Part shown: one piece after another, positions 12,623-24,150 of the stretch
How positions within the stretch are numbered: position 1 is the first letter of the stretch
Layout of the letters: every line of letters starts with the position of its first letter
Source of the DNA: Lingula anatina
Lineage: Eukaryota > Brachiopoda > Lingulata > Lingulida > Lingulidae
Assembly (NCBI RefSeq): GCF_001039355.2
Contig: NW_019773637.1
Span: forward strand, 84,066 to 148,065
DNA length: 64,000 bases
Direction of reading: 5' to 3'
Made by a program: the position numbers and the translations under genes
The notes under the pieces: model-generated
What the model was told of the DNA's origin: nothing
Database searches by the model: none
The model's input: only the letters and a program-made list of their open reading frames with translations

Positions 12623-13740
12623 CAGACGTTTGAGCCAAGTCCCAAGTCATAAGACATAGATTTTGAAGAATTGTCAAGGTAAACTAGCTGGTTTTATATG
12701 TCAAGTATTTAATTAACACTGTTCTGCTTATGAAAAGGCATTTTATTTGTGAGCACTATCATCATCCTATACAAAATGGGAGATAAACAGAAACAGTATT
12801 ATCGTTGCATGACTGAATTTTCCGTTGATTGATAGTGCACATGTATCCCAAATCGACATAGAACTAAAATAAGACTGCAGTCACACAAGTAATACGATAT
12901 TACCTAATATTACGTATTGTAGTAGGTTCTTTGGTTTGAATAAGTTTGTAAGGGTGGATCACCGGTCTCCGCTTAATAGAAGCAGTATCCAACTCATATC
13001 GATGCAAACTGACTGAGGGTCCTCCGAAATTTAATCTCACTTATATTGATTTTTACAAGAAAGCACCACCTTGGATTTTTACCCACTGACTGACAGGTCC
13101 CCAACACTACCTTTAATATGTACAAATCTTGTGGAAGTTGTAGTTCTCTGTTAAATAGACCTTCAGTTTCGTAACACTGGTCCCTAATCACAAAGGACAC
13201 AATTATCTGATAGACTTAATTAATTTTTATATCCTCCATCTGTATGTATAGACACAGGTGTTTGATGTCAAAAGGTCCCTAAATGTATTTGATTATGCTA
13301 CAAATATCATAAAATAATAAATACAATTTAATGAAATAGTAATGACCCATATTCTAGTTACAGTAATGAATTTTTTATCATGCATTTATACTTGACCGTC
13401 TCGTTTATATCTGTGTGGGGAAGGATCTATGCATATGGTTATATGCAGTTTAGATATTGGCCCAATATTACACCAGCTATATACCTGCCTGCATTATTAT
13501 GAAATCACCTTTACGAAGTCCACAGCTAAATAGTTAAAAGTTCGTGTAAATTTCATTCCAAGATTGTCCACAGCCATTTAAAAACTTAACATTTGGTGAA
13601 ACATATTTTTCTCATATCACAACGAGCAATCTATATCTTTTAATAGTCTAATCCTACTCCAAATTTATTTATTTTATATCAATGACCTTTCGAAGTCATT
13701 GCTTTCCAGTACTTTCTTGATATGAACCTGTTCGAAACAG

Positions 13741-14769
13741 TCAGTCCTCATTTTCATCAATGCCATTTTTGTTCGTGAATGAAATAGTGGCAAGCGGTGT
13801 CATACTAGTTGCTCCTGGGTGGTTACGGACCCCAAGTGGAGGTCGTTCGCGCCTTTTTGGATTAAATAACTTTATTGTCTCATTTCGAAACTCCGGGCTG
13901 CTGCAAACATATAGGGCGAAGTTAATACAGTGGTTCACTTTACTCAGGAGCCAAAGCGAATCACGGACTCTTGAAGGAATAGGCACGTCGATTCTCATGA
14001 TTCTAGTTAAAAAATCTATCACTCGCACTGGGCCCACGAGAACAAGGAAAGCTACAACATTGCACAGAAGCATACGATGAGTTTTTCTGTATTTGCCGCT
14101 AGAACTTCTTGTTGATATTGTTAGTTTCTTTTGCATTGATGCCACTCTTTTCAATTTAAGTGCGATGGCAATACACAGCAATAAAAGAACCAGCCAAGAT
14201 CCAGTTGCTATACTGAATGTAGAATAATGATGTATTTGTTGAAATATATTCGACGTTTGATTGTAAATGCAGAGTCTACCTTTATAGTGCGGTTCAACAG
14301 TATGGGCGAGAAAGTACGCATTTCCTCCGAGAGTGAACATGGTAACGGCACCACACATCATTAACACGCGTTTCTGCGAAAACAACATCGGACCACGAAA
14401 CGGAAAAAATACAACGCAGAAGCGTTCTAATGTCACCATAACAATAAATATGTACGACAAAAATAAAGCGCTATGTGCTACCCATGACTGTATGTCCGCA
14501 TATGTGCATCTAGATCCCATGATGTTATTTACATAAACGGTATCGTACAGTGCGTAGTTTGTCGTCAGTTGGATCATAACGGAGAAATCAGCAAAAGCCA
14601 GGAACAGGAAAAACACAAAAGTTGACTTGCGCCTGAGTTTTTGGCTAGCTAAAATCACAGCAATGGTAAAAACATTTCCGAGAGATGATAGAACCGTTAG
14701 GACGTACACTGCTATCCTACTGCAGTGTCCTAGATAGTTCCAGCACTCTGCCGACGTGATGTCAGCCAT
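13741..14769 (-). CDS. Class A (rhodopsin-like) GPCR, copy A
   Basis: A single uninterrupted frame of 342 aa encodes a seven-helix receptor of the plasma membrane. Landmarks: the TM1 asparagine in SSLGNVFTIAV (N32), the TM2 aspartate in LAFADF (D61), a likely C88-C167 disulfide, an ERF triplet at 115-117 in place of DRY, and a TM6 proline in LVGPVRVIDF (P247) without the CWxP motif. TM7 has NFALY (283-287) in place of NPxxY. An N-glycosylation site (NQT, N170) lies in extracellular loop 2, and the tail after TM7 is basic then acidic. AATAAA signals occur on the coding strand about 70 nt past the stop. The short N-terminus suits a small-molecule or peptide ligand, but the ligand and subfamily are not recognised. 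ATG is the first in-frame start, followed by about 17 residues before TM1. Confidence 0.93.
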   Translation of the reverse strand: MADITSAECWNYLGHCSRIAVYVLTVLSSLGNVFTIAVILASQKLRRKSTFVFFLFLAFADFSVMIQLTTNYALYDTVYVNNIMGSRCTYADIQSWVAHSALFLSYIFIVMVTLERFCVVFFPFRGPMLFSQKRVLMMCGAVTMFTLGGNAYFLAHTVEPHYKGRLCIYNQTSNIFQQIHHYSTFSIATGSWLVLLLLCIAIALKLKRVASMQKKLTISTRSSSGKYRKTHRMLLCNVVAFLVLVGPVRVIDFLTRIMRIDVPIPSRVRDSLWLLSKVNHCINFALYVCSSPEFRNETIKLFNPKRRERPPLGVRNHPGATSMTPLATISFTNKNGIDENED

Positions 14770-17739
14770 GTCGGTTGAAGTCTTGAGCGCGTTTTGAGAA
14801 CTTTGTTTCTTAAAGCCAGCACCTAGGGAATCAGGCTGTTTTTGTATAGTTACATGCTTTGATATGGCCAGGAAGCCACAGGCAAAAAATGTCCCTTAAA
14901 ATATGCATCTGTGATGTTGAAACCGAAAACTACAATTCATGCACTGTAACGTATTTCTGTTGAATAGTTTTATAAGCTGTCCTCAACATGTGTTTATCTC
15001 TGCGTTTCTTTACCTTTAACTAGGTTCCCCGCGCTTGTTTCTGGTGTTATTTGTGAAATTAATTGTCGCATCACATTAAAAATACACTTGGCGGGATTGC
15101 TGTTAGGTGTCAGTGTTTCTCGCTTTCCTCCGTCGCCATGAATATCTGTAAAACATAGGCCTCAGTGTCTCTTGTCGTTTTGTCCGCATGTGCGTATAAA
15201 TGATTTACCAAGATGGATCGCCCGACATTAAAAAGATCCTTGTTTGATCTGAATACCGGTCCCTTTTCACATGATGAGCACATTTAATGGCCAAGCCAAT
15301 GAAAATATACCTCTGTACACGCTGCATTTAATGGATTACGTTTCCCGAATGAAAGTTGATACTGCATAGGTATTCAGGCAGCATTCCTTCATGCATCAAC
15401 AACCTCAGAACATAAACCTAAAAATATTTAAGGTAACACCAAAATTATAATATTTTGTTGTATTTTTTTCGAGACACGCGAAGCGGAGTATTAATTCGCT
15501 GCTCTGTCCTGCTTGATTCGATTGTCCTTTTCTCCGCTTTTCAGCTCGCCTTATGGACATGACGTTATAGCTGCAGAGTATTATCGTCCTCGTTATCATT
15601 AGAAAATTTATTGTAATATAGTTTTAAGTCATCTTCATTGTTTGTTGTCGACATTTTGTAATCTTTATCGTAAAAAAAGAAAGTTAAATCAAAAATAAAA
15701 GAAGGCAGTTTTGCCTCGACCGGTAATTCATGTTCATTCACTGTTGTAAGCGCAGTGTCATAGTTTAAGTATGTTCTACTCTTCTTAATTATCTAACAGA
15801 ACACAGTGAACGACATATTGTGAACAACAATTACGCGTGACATTTACTTGTGACTGTTACATTAATTTTAGGCCACGTTAATAACCAGTATAGACAGCAA
15901 GCTCTAATGGTAGTTTATCTGCCGCAAACTGATGCCCAACCGAATCTGTCAAGACGCAAATTGTCTAAGTGCAGATTGCACAGTTCTTCGTGTTCGTGAT
16001 GAGAGACGAATTTTGGGGTTTATCTGAAAGGTAATGTTTTAAAGCTTTGTGATGGAAATGTGTACACCAACACGCACTGAAAGGTACATATAGAGGTAGA
16101 AAACCTCTAGTTATCAATTGCTGTCTCGTTCGAGAGGAGCTAATTGGCATAATCCATCGCTATTGATCATATGGCAATGCTGTCTTGGTGACGTCCATCA
16201 TAATAAGGGATGACAGCCATGTAATGGAGGACGACCTCATAGCTCACAGTGCATGTAGGCAGAGCATTATACAATTACTCAACTGTCTGTTCACATTTTA
16301 ACATTACATATGTATTTTTCGTGGTTATCTATTTCTCTACAAGTGTATCTATTTTATTATTTATTTTTTTTTATAAGTGATTAAGCAGTGAATCTATCAA
16401 TTTCCGACTATGACAGTTTAACATTTTTGCATAATTTCATTAAGCATATTTTTCTTCCATCACATCAAAGCCTTCTCTGCAAAATTTGATCCTGATTTAT
16501 ATTTATAAATATAGAGTAATAATGCAGAATGGTAGAAAATATTACCATGCAGGTAGTAGGCATGCATCGTATACATACTCAGTATATTCAGTGGTCAGAA
16601 TGAATGTGCAATTCATGTTAATAAATAAATGTAATATAAAACCCTGCATTGCCCCTGAAATCACACATGACATAGCGTTATTTCTTTCTCATAGGACTTA
16701 TTAAAGCAAATGCTGGCACAGATATCAAACATTTGCAAACTATGCCTTGATCAAACGGGTAGTCTTTTCTTCCTAATAGAGAGGTTTTAGATATCAAACA
16801 TGTATGGACTATTTACCAACAAGAAAATTTGGAAGAATTAACACAACAATAACTTATCATTGTCATTTGAAAGGTTTTTTTAAATCAGCAACGCAGAAAC
16901 AAGACTAGCGTCAGTCAGCAGTCTACATATTCATTGCTGTAGTTGTGCTCTATCAGATTGCGCCGGGTGTGCTACAATGTAGTGTTCATTGCAGTGGCTT
17001 CGATATATCAGGAGACGGTCAGCCCAAGGGACGGCCAGCGATATCTGTCCAATAGCAAATACGTATACAAGAAATACTTATAAGACTGCTGGTCATCACA
17101 ATTTCAATCAATACGTGAAACCCTCTGGAGAACAGCCCACAAATAAACCGGTAAATTGTTAAAATAGAAAACGATAAACCACGTTCAAGGGAACATTTTA
17201 AATGCAAATCAACACAAAATATCATTTACAGTAGATATCATAAGCGACTCATGAGGATGCATTTTGAGTGGGGTTCAGGGGTAAAGACTGGGTATAGCCA
17301 AGGTGCGAATATGAAGTGCATATTAAATGTAATATACGTCAAGAAGACGACTTGGGACATATTAATTCACTAACATAGCACGAGACTAACTGGTACAAAC
17401 TAACGATAACAATAATAGCAAAAACAAAGATGAAAACAACAAAAACAATAATTATGATGATAATAATAATAAAATCAAATGACAAAAAATTAAGTGGATT
17501 TAGGCCAAAATGTAAGGCTAAATTAAAGCCTAGATTACATTTGAAATGCGATGCCCATACGGTGCACGTACACTGCCCGTAATACCCTTTCCGTACAGCG
17601 TCTGAACGGAGGTAGACGGTGGCCGTGCGAAATCGTACGGAATCGTACGGGTTTAAGGCCATGTAATGTAGACAAACTCGGCGTAGCCCGTAGCTGCTTA
17701 CGATTTTTAAAAAAATCGTACGGACAATTTCACGGCGCC
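14770..17739. other. Non-coding upstream region of GPCR A, conserved in all units
   Basis: About 3 kb between the receptor start and the end of unit A. No open frame is preserved across the three units; for example the small frames near 15405 and 26109 are not shared by all. It should contain the receptor promoter. An A/T-rich run with (GAT/AAT)-type repeats lies near 17400-17470. A CGTACGG-rich block follows at 17580-17740. Confidence 0.6.
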
Positions 17740-18125
17740 TTCTGTTAAATAGACCTTCAGTTTCGTGACACTGGTCCGTAATCACAAAGGACACAATTAT
17801 CTGATAGACTTAATTAATTTTTATATCCTCCATCTGTATGTATAGACACAGGTGTTTGATGTCAGAAGGTCCCTAAATATATTTGATTATGCTACAAATA
17901 TCATAAAATAATAAATCCAATTTAATGAAATAGTAATGATTCCAGTTACAGTAATGAATTTTTTTAGCATGTAATTATATTTGACCATCTCGTTTATATC
18001 TGTGTGGGGAAGGATCTATCTATGCATATGGTTATATGCAGTTTAGATATTGGCCCATTATTACACCCGTTATATACCTGCCTGCATTATTATGAAATCA
18101 CCTTTACGAAGTCCACAGCTAAATA
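17740..18125. repeat. Truncated start of a further unit (A')
   Basis: It matches the first 385 bp or so of units A, B and C (13145-13525, 24151-24535), then diverges abruptly at 18126. No receptor follows in this copy. Confidence 0.88.
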
Positions 18126-18432
18126 CAGGCCTTCCCAACTACCAGACTCGGCACCTAAGGATCCTGAATTAACCGGTATATCGGACCACGCTACCCGTTT
18201 TCAAGGTGTGTGTCGCATTTCGGAGTATCATACCCCAAAGCAAATTTTGTAGCACGACTGCGGACTCATCCACGCTCGGCTGAACAACCTTAAACTGTAC
18301 TCTTACTTTAGAGTACTCTATTTTATTGTCTCTATGGGAATATATGGGGACTTTATGACATTCGGTTTGAATGTTTTAACCACTTTTGATAGGGCTTTTT
18401 TTGCGTTGTATTAGATTAATGTGGCAGTCTAA
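18126..18432. other. Unique segment ending at an N
   Basis: It is not found in the other units. It begins where unit A' breaks off and ends at the ambiguous base. It may be the edge of a transposon insertion that ended a contig. No gene is seen. Confidence 0.6.
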
Positions 18433-18433
18433 N
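18433..18433. other. Single N at a duplication junction
   Basis: The base is N. Immediately to its right the sequence restarts as a near-identical copy of 11211 onward, in the middle of non-coding DNA. This looks like a contig join. Confidence 0.9.
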
Positions 18434-19289
18434 ACATCGATGTTGTTCATGCATCTTGTGGTATAATTAAAAAGATAATCCACAAATTTATTGTACAAAT
18501 TGCATTGGGTTTTCCTGAGACAAAAACTGGGCTGTTGGTTATTTTGTGATGCATACTCAATCCACCTCCCCATATTATTTAAGAAAGGAAATATTTCGTT
18601 CATGTTGCAATCGATGACAGTGCCGACCAAAGATAATGCTGTCGATAAAATAAACGTACAATCATCGTAACACTTTACTTAGAGTTCTATTTTACAAGTC
18701 CATGAACAAAGAGGACCAAACTGAATGTCGCCTGTGAGTCACCGAATGTACTGTATCCGGAATTTTCACACCAAATCAAATTTTCCAACAATAAGCAATT
18801 TTCCCCCTGATCACGAATTAATGCTTGAATCATGGATACGATATTTTATATAATTTATGATCCGAATGAATACATGATAGCATATTTATATACACATGCA
18901 TGTGAAAATGATCATTTCTCCATTTCAGGAACCTACCAAATAGAGCGCAAATACAGCATTATTGGAAAAAACAAACGAATCAACGGCTACAGCATTTATT
19001 CAAAGGTGGCACGCAGCCGCTTGGATTGTGCCACCGCGTGTATACGAGAATCCCGCTGTCGGTCCTTCAACGTAGAAATCCCACAAGGACAGTCAAGTGG
19101 CTACCGTTGTGAACTCAATACACATCTGCCTGCCGCCAATGAATTAGAAAACCAGGAATCTTTTGAAATATATGCTGTACCATGAATGCTCTTTATACTA
19201 CCACTGCACGATTTGTATTGTTACTACATATATTTCACGCTGTATAAGATACACACTGTTGGTCTAACAGGACAATGTAAAACATTTTA
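18434..19289. repeat. Duplicate of 11211-12079 (last exon region of the EGF-PAN gene)
   Basis: It is collinear and near-identical to the end of intron 7, exon 8 and the 3' flank of the EGF-PAN gene. At about 19285 it jumps straight to the sequence equivalent to 12977. Confidence 0.9.
18929..19185 (+). CDS. Orphan PAN/apple terminal exon (partial)
   Basis: The acceptor CAG ends at 18928. The exon runs open for 84 codons to TGA, with the same phase and length as exon 8 of the EGF-PAN gene and six amino-acid differences from it. All four core cysteines are kept. No EGF exons precede it: the sequence left of 18434 is unrelated to them. If the assembly is right, it is either a 3' fragment of a duplicated gene or an alternative last exon. 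If the N at 18433 is a false join, it is the other allele of exon 8. The intact frame fits either a recent or an allelic origin. Confidence 0.7.
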
Positions 19290-20054
19290 ATAGAAGCAGT
19301 ATCCAACTCATATCGATGCAAACTGACTGAGGGTCCTCCGAAATTTAATCTCGTTTATATTGATTTTTACAAGAAAGCACCATCTTAGATTTTTACCCGC
19401 TGACTGACGGGTCCCCAACACTACCTTAAATATTTACAAATCTTGTGGAAGGTGTAGTTCTCTGTTAAATAGACCTTCAGTTTCGTGACACTAGTCCCTA
19501 ATCACAAAGGACACAATTATCTGATAGACTTAATTAATTTTTATATCCTCCATCTGTATGTATTGACACAGGTGTTTGATGTCAAAAGGTCCCTCAATGT
19601 ATTTGATTATGCTACAAATATCATTAAATAATAAATACAATTTAATGAAATAGTAATGACCCATATTCTAGTTACAGTAATGAATTTTTTATCATGCATT
19701 TATACTTGACCGTCTCGTTTATATCTGTGTGGGGAAGGATCTATGCATATGGTTATATGCAGTTTAGATATTGGCCCATTATTACACCCGCTATATACCT
19801 GCCTGCATTATTATGAAATCACCTTTACGAAGTCCACAGCTAAATAGTTAAAAGTTCGTGTAAATTTCATTCCAAGATTGTCCACAGCCATTTAAAAACT
19901 TAACATTTGGTGCAACATATTTTTCTCATATCACAACGAGCAATCTATATCTTTTAATAGTCTAATCCTACTCCAAATTTATTTATTTTATATCAGTGAC
20001 CTTTCGAAGACATTGCTTTCCAGTACTTTCTTGATATGAACCTGTTCGAAACAG

Positions 20055-21083
20055 TCAGTCCTCATTTTCATCAATGCCATTTTTGTTCGTGAATGAAATA
20101 GTGGCAAGCGGTGTCATACTAGTTGCTCCTGGGTGGTTACGGACCCCAAGTGGAGGTCGTTCGCGCCTTTTTGGATTAATTAACTTTATTGTCTCATTTC
20201 GAAACTCCGGGCTGCTGCAAACATATAGGGCGAAGTTAATACAGTGGTTCACTTTACTCAGGAGCCAAAGCGAATCACGGACTCTTGAAGGAATAGGCAC
20301 GTCGATTCTCATGATTCTAGTTAAAAAATCTATCACTCGCACTGGGCCCACGAGAACAAGGAAAGCTACAACATTGCACAGAAGCATACGATGAGTTTTT
20401 CTGTATTTGCCGCTAGAACTTCTTGTTGATATTGTTAGTTTCTTTTGCATTGATGCCACTCTTTTCAGTTTAAGTGCGATGGCAATACACAGCAATAAAA
20501 GAACCAGCCAAGATCCAGTTGCGATACTGAATGTAGAATAATGATGTATTTGTTGAAATATATTCGACGTTTGATTGTAAATGCAGAGTCTACCTTTATA
20601 GTGCGGTTCAACAGTATGGGCGAGAAAGTACGCATTTCCTCCGAGAGTGAACATGGTAACGGCACCACACATCATTAACACGCGTTTCTGCGAAAACAAC
20701 ATCGGACCACGAAACGGAAAAAATACAACGCAGAAGCGTTCTAATGTCACCATAACAATAAATATGTACGACAAAAATAAAGCGCTATGTGCTACCCATG
20801 ACTGTATGTCCGCATATGTGCATCTAGATCCCATGATGTTATTTACATAAACGGTATCGTACAGTGCGTAGTTTGTCGTCAGTTGGATCATAACGGAGAA
20901 ATCAGCAAAAGCCAGGAACAGGAAAAACACAAAAGTTGACTTGCGCCTGAGTTTTTGGCTAGCTAAAATCACAGCAATGGTAAAAACATTTCCGAGAGAT
21001 GATAGAACCGTTAGGACGTACACTGCTATCCTACTACAGAGTCCTAGATAGTTCCAGCACTCTGCCGACGTGATGTCAGCCAT
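20055..21083 (-). CDS. Class A (rhodopsin-like) GPCR, copy B
   Basis: This 342-aa intronless frame differs from copy A at only two residues that I can see: H15 is L in the extracellular N-terminus and F302 is I after TM7. All landmarks of copy A (N32, D61, the C88-C167 pair, ERF, P247, NFALY, the NQT glycosylation site) are unchanged. The near-identity means either a very recent duplication with both copies intact, or allelic versions of one gene placed in tandem by the assembly; the N at 18433 favours the second. Ligand and subfamily are unknown. The 3' AATAAA signals are conserved. Confidence 0.92.
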   Translation of the reverse strand: MADITSAECWNYLGLCSRIAVYVLTVLSSLGNVFTIAVILASQKLRRKSTFVFFLFLAFADFSVMIQLTTNYALYDTVYVNNIMGSRCTYADIQSWVAHSALFLSYIFIVMVTLERFCVVFFPFRGPMLFSQKRVLMMCGAVTMFTLGGNAYFLAHTVEPHYKGRLCIYNQTSNIFQQIHHYSTFSIATGSWLVLLLLCIAIALKLKRVASMQKKLTISTRSSSGKYRKTHRMLLCNVVAFLVLVGPVRVIDFLTRIMRIDVPIPSRVRDSLWLLSKVNHCINFALYVCSSPEFRNETIKLINPKRRERPPLGVRNHPGATSMTPLATISFTNKNGIDENED

Positions 21084-23813
21084 GTCGGTTGGAGTCTTGA
21101 GCGCTTTTTGAGAACTTTGTTTCTTAAAGCCAGCACCTAGGGAATCAGGCTGTTTTTGTATAGTTACATGCTTTGATATGTCCAGGAAGCCACAGGCAAA
21201 AAATGTCCCTTAAAATATGCATCTGTGATGTTGAAACCGAAAACTACAATTCATACACCGTAACGTATTACTGTTGAATAGTTTTATAAGCTGTCCTCAA
21301 CATGTGTTTATCTCTCCGTTTCTTTACCTTTAACTAGGTTCCCCGCGCTTGTTTCTGGTGTCATTTGTGGAATTAATTGTCGCATCACATTAAAAATACA
21401 CTTGGCGGGATTGCTGTTAGGTGTCAGTGTTTCTCGCTTTCCTCCGTCGCTATGAATATGTGTAAAACATAGGCCTCAGTGTCTCTTGTCGTTTTGTCCG
21501 CATGTGCGTATAAATGATTTACCAAGATGGATCGCCCGACATTAAAAAGATCCTTGTTTGATCTGAATACCGGTCCCTTTTCACATGATGAGCACATTTA
21601 ATGGCCAAGCCAATGAAAATATACCTCTGTACACGCTACATTTATGGATTACGTTTCCCGAATGAAAGTTGATACTGCATAGGTATTCAGGCAGCATTCC
21701 TTCATGCATCAACAACCTCAGAACATAAACCTAAAAATATTTAAAGTAACACCAAAATTATAATATTTTGTTGTATTTTTTTCGAGACACGCGAAGCGGA
21801 GTATTAATTCGCTGCTCTGTCCTGCTTGATTCGATTGTCCTTTTCTCCGCTTTTCAGCTCGCCTTATGGACATGACGTTATAGCTGCAGAGTATTATCGT
21901 CCTCGTTGTCATTAGAAAATTTATTGTAATATAGTTTTAAGTCATCTTCATTGTTTGTTGTCGACATTTTGTAATCTTAATCGTAAAAAAAGAAAGTTAA
22001 ATCAAAAATAAAAGAAGGCAGTTTTGCCTCGACCGGTAATTCATGTTCATTCACTGTTGTAAGCGCAGTGTTATAGTTTAAGTATGTTCTACTCTTCTTA
22101 ATTATCTAACAGAACACAGTGAACGACATATGGTGAACAACAATTACGCGTGACATTTACTTGTGACTGTTACATTAATGTTAGGCCACGTTAATAGCCA
22201 GTAGAGACTTTATCTTGCACAGTTCTTAGTGTTCGTGATGAGAGACGAATTTTGGGGTTTATCTGAAAGGTAATGTTTTAAAGCTTTGTGATGGAAATGT
22301 GTACACCAACACGCACTGAAAGGTACATATAGAGGTAGAAAACCTCTAGTTATCAATTGCTGTCTCGTTCGAGAGGAGCTAATTGGCATAATCCATCGCT
22401 ATTGATCATATGGCAATGCTGTCTTGGTGACATCCATCATAATAAGGGATGACAGCCATGTAATGGAGGACGACCTCATAGCTCACAGTGCATGTAGGCA
22501 GAGCATTATACAATTACTCGACTGTCTGTTCACATTTTAACATTACATATGTATTTTTCGTGGTTATCTATTTCTCTACAAGTGTATCTATTTTATTATT
22601 TATTTTTTTTATAAGTGATTAAGCAGTGAATCTATCAATTTCCGACTATGACAGTTTAACATTTTTGCATAATTTCATTAAGCATATTTTTCTTCCATCA
22701 CATCAAAGCCTTCTCTGCAAAATTTGATCATGAATTGAATTGTATTTATATAGAGTAATAATGCAGAATGGTAGAAAATATTACCATGCAGGTAGTAGGC
22801 ATGCATCGTATACATACTCAGTATATTCAGTGGTAAGAATGAATGTGCAATTCACGGTAATAAATAAATGTAATATAAAACCCTGCATTGCCCCTGAAAT
22901 CACACATGACATAGTGTTATTTCTTTCTCATAGGACTTATTAAAGCAAATGCTGTCACAGATATCAAATATTTGCCAACTATGTCTTGATCAAATGGGTA
23001 GTCTTTTCTCCCTAATAGAGAGCTTTTAGATATCAAACATGTATGGACTATTTACCAACAAGAAAATTTGGAAGAATTAATACAACAATTAATTATCATT
23101 ATCATTTTAAAGTTTTTTTAATACCAGCAACGCAGAAACAAGACTAGCGTCAGTCAGCAGTCTACATATTCATTGCTGTAGTTGTGCTCTATCAGATTGC
23201 GCCGGGTGTGCTCGTGTTTATTGCAGTATCTTCGATATCAGGAGACGGTCAGCTCAAGGGACGGCCAGCGATATCTGTCCAATAGCAAATACGTGTACGA
23301 CAAATACTTATAAGATTGGGTGTAACCATAATTTCAATCAATACGCGAAACCCCGTGGAGAAGAGCCCACAAATAAACCGGTAGAATTGTTAAAATAGAA
23401 AATGATAAACCACGTTCAAGGGCACATTTTAAATGCAAATCAACACAAAATATCATTTACAGTAGATATCATAAGCGACTCATGAGAATGCGTTTTGAGT
23501 GGGGTTCAGGGGTAAAGACGGGGTATAGCCAAGGTGCAGATATGAAGTGCATATTAAATGTAATATACGTCAAGAAGACGACTTGGGACATATTAATTCA
23601 CTAACATAGCACGAGACTAACTGGTACAAACTAACGATAACAATAATAGCAAAAACAAAAATGAAAACAACAAAAACAATAATTATGATGATAATAATAA
23701 TAAAATTAAATGACAAAAAATTTAGTGGATTTAGGCCAAAATGTAAGGCTAAATTAAAGCCTAGATTACATTTGAAATGCGATGCCCATACGGTGCACGT
23801 ACACTGCCCGTAA

Positions 23814-23988
23814 CAGGGGCGGATCCAGAGCTATTTTCTGACAGTCTTCCGAATTCCCAGTGTCTTTGTTGATCCATCCTCCATTTTGACCGTCTTCCGA
23901 CAGAAAAAATTAGACACCCGTCAACGTAAACTTGAAAAAATCTGACCGTCTTCTGGAAGACCTAGAAGACGGCCCCAATCCGCCCCTG
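23814..23988. mobile_element. 175-bp hAT-like MITE inserted in unit B only
   Basis: The ends are CAGGGGCGGATCCAG and the inverted CCAATCCGCCCCTG. The direct repeat CGTAA flanks it (23809-23813 and 23989-23993). Unit A has one uninterrupted CGTAA at the same place (17578-17582), an exact empty site. The inside has repeated GACCGTCTTC-type motifs and no coding capacity. The CAGGGGCGG start resembles hAT elements, but a 5-bp duplication is shorter than the usual 8 bp, so the superfamily is tentative. Confidence 0.87.
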
Positions 23989-24150
23989 CGTAATACCCTT
24001 TCCGTACAGCGTCTGAGCGGAGGTAGACGGTGGCCGTGCGAAATCGTACGGAATAGTAATGGTTTAAGGCCATGTAATGTAGACAAACTCGGCGTAGCCC
24101 GTAGATGCTTACGATTTTTAAAAAAATCGTACGGACAATTTCACGGCGCC

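Larger units (their letters stand above)
12080..12976. other. Segment present after exon 8 but absent from the duplicate copy
   Basis: The flanks match the duplicate near 19285 base for base, but the duplicate joins them directly at one TTAA. Here TTAA occurs on both sides (12076-12079 and 12973-12976). Either the duplicate lost the segment through TTAA microhomology or this copy gained it. It holds the inverted repeat at 12111-12200 and a foldback MITE at 12419-12622. The outer ends do not look like piggyBac termini. Confidence 0.7.
13145..17739. repeat. Tandem unit A (GPCR plus flanks)
   Basis: This is the first of three head-to-tail units that begin CTGTTAAATAGACCTTCAG and end CACGGCGCC. 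It contains a receptor gene at 13741-14769 and about 3 kb of its upstream sequence. The upstream sequence is conserved among units but has no open frame kept in all three. Unit B matches it with scattered substitutions and small indels. The start of another unit follows directly at 17740. Confidence 0.9.
19460..24150. repeat. Tandem unit B (GPCR plus flanks)
   Basis: Second full unit, collinear with unit A over its whole length apart from a 175-bp transposon insertion (23814-23988) and small indels such as one near 15890/22205. It ends CACGGCGCC and runs straight into unit C. Non-coding parts are non-functional in appearance except for the receptor promoter expected right of 21083. Confidence 0.9.

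Noticed and set aside
13760-14080. 106-codon open frame on the plus strand, repeated at 20074 and 24758
   Set aside because: It is the antisense shadow of the GPCR coding sequence and is conserved only because the receptor is.
15405-15599. 64-codon frame shared by units A and B
   Set aside because: Not preserved in the more diverged unit C; shared only by recent ancestry.
17339-17794. 151-codon minus-strand frame
   Set aside because: It runs through an (AAT/GAT)-type repeat and a unit boundary; units B and C do not keep the frame.
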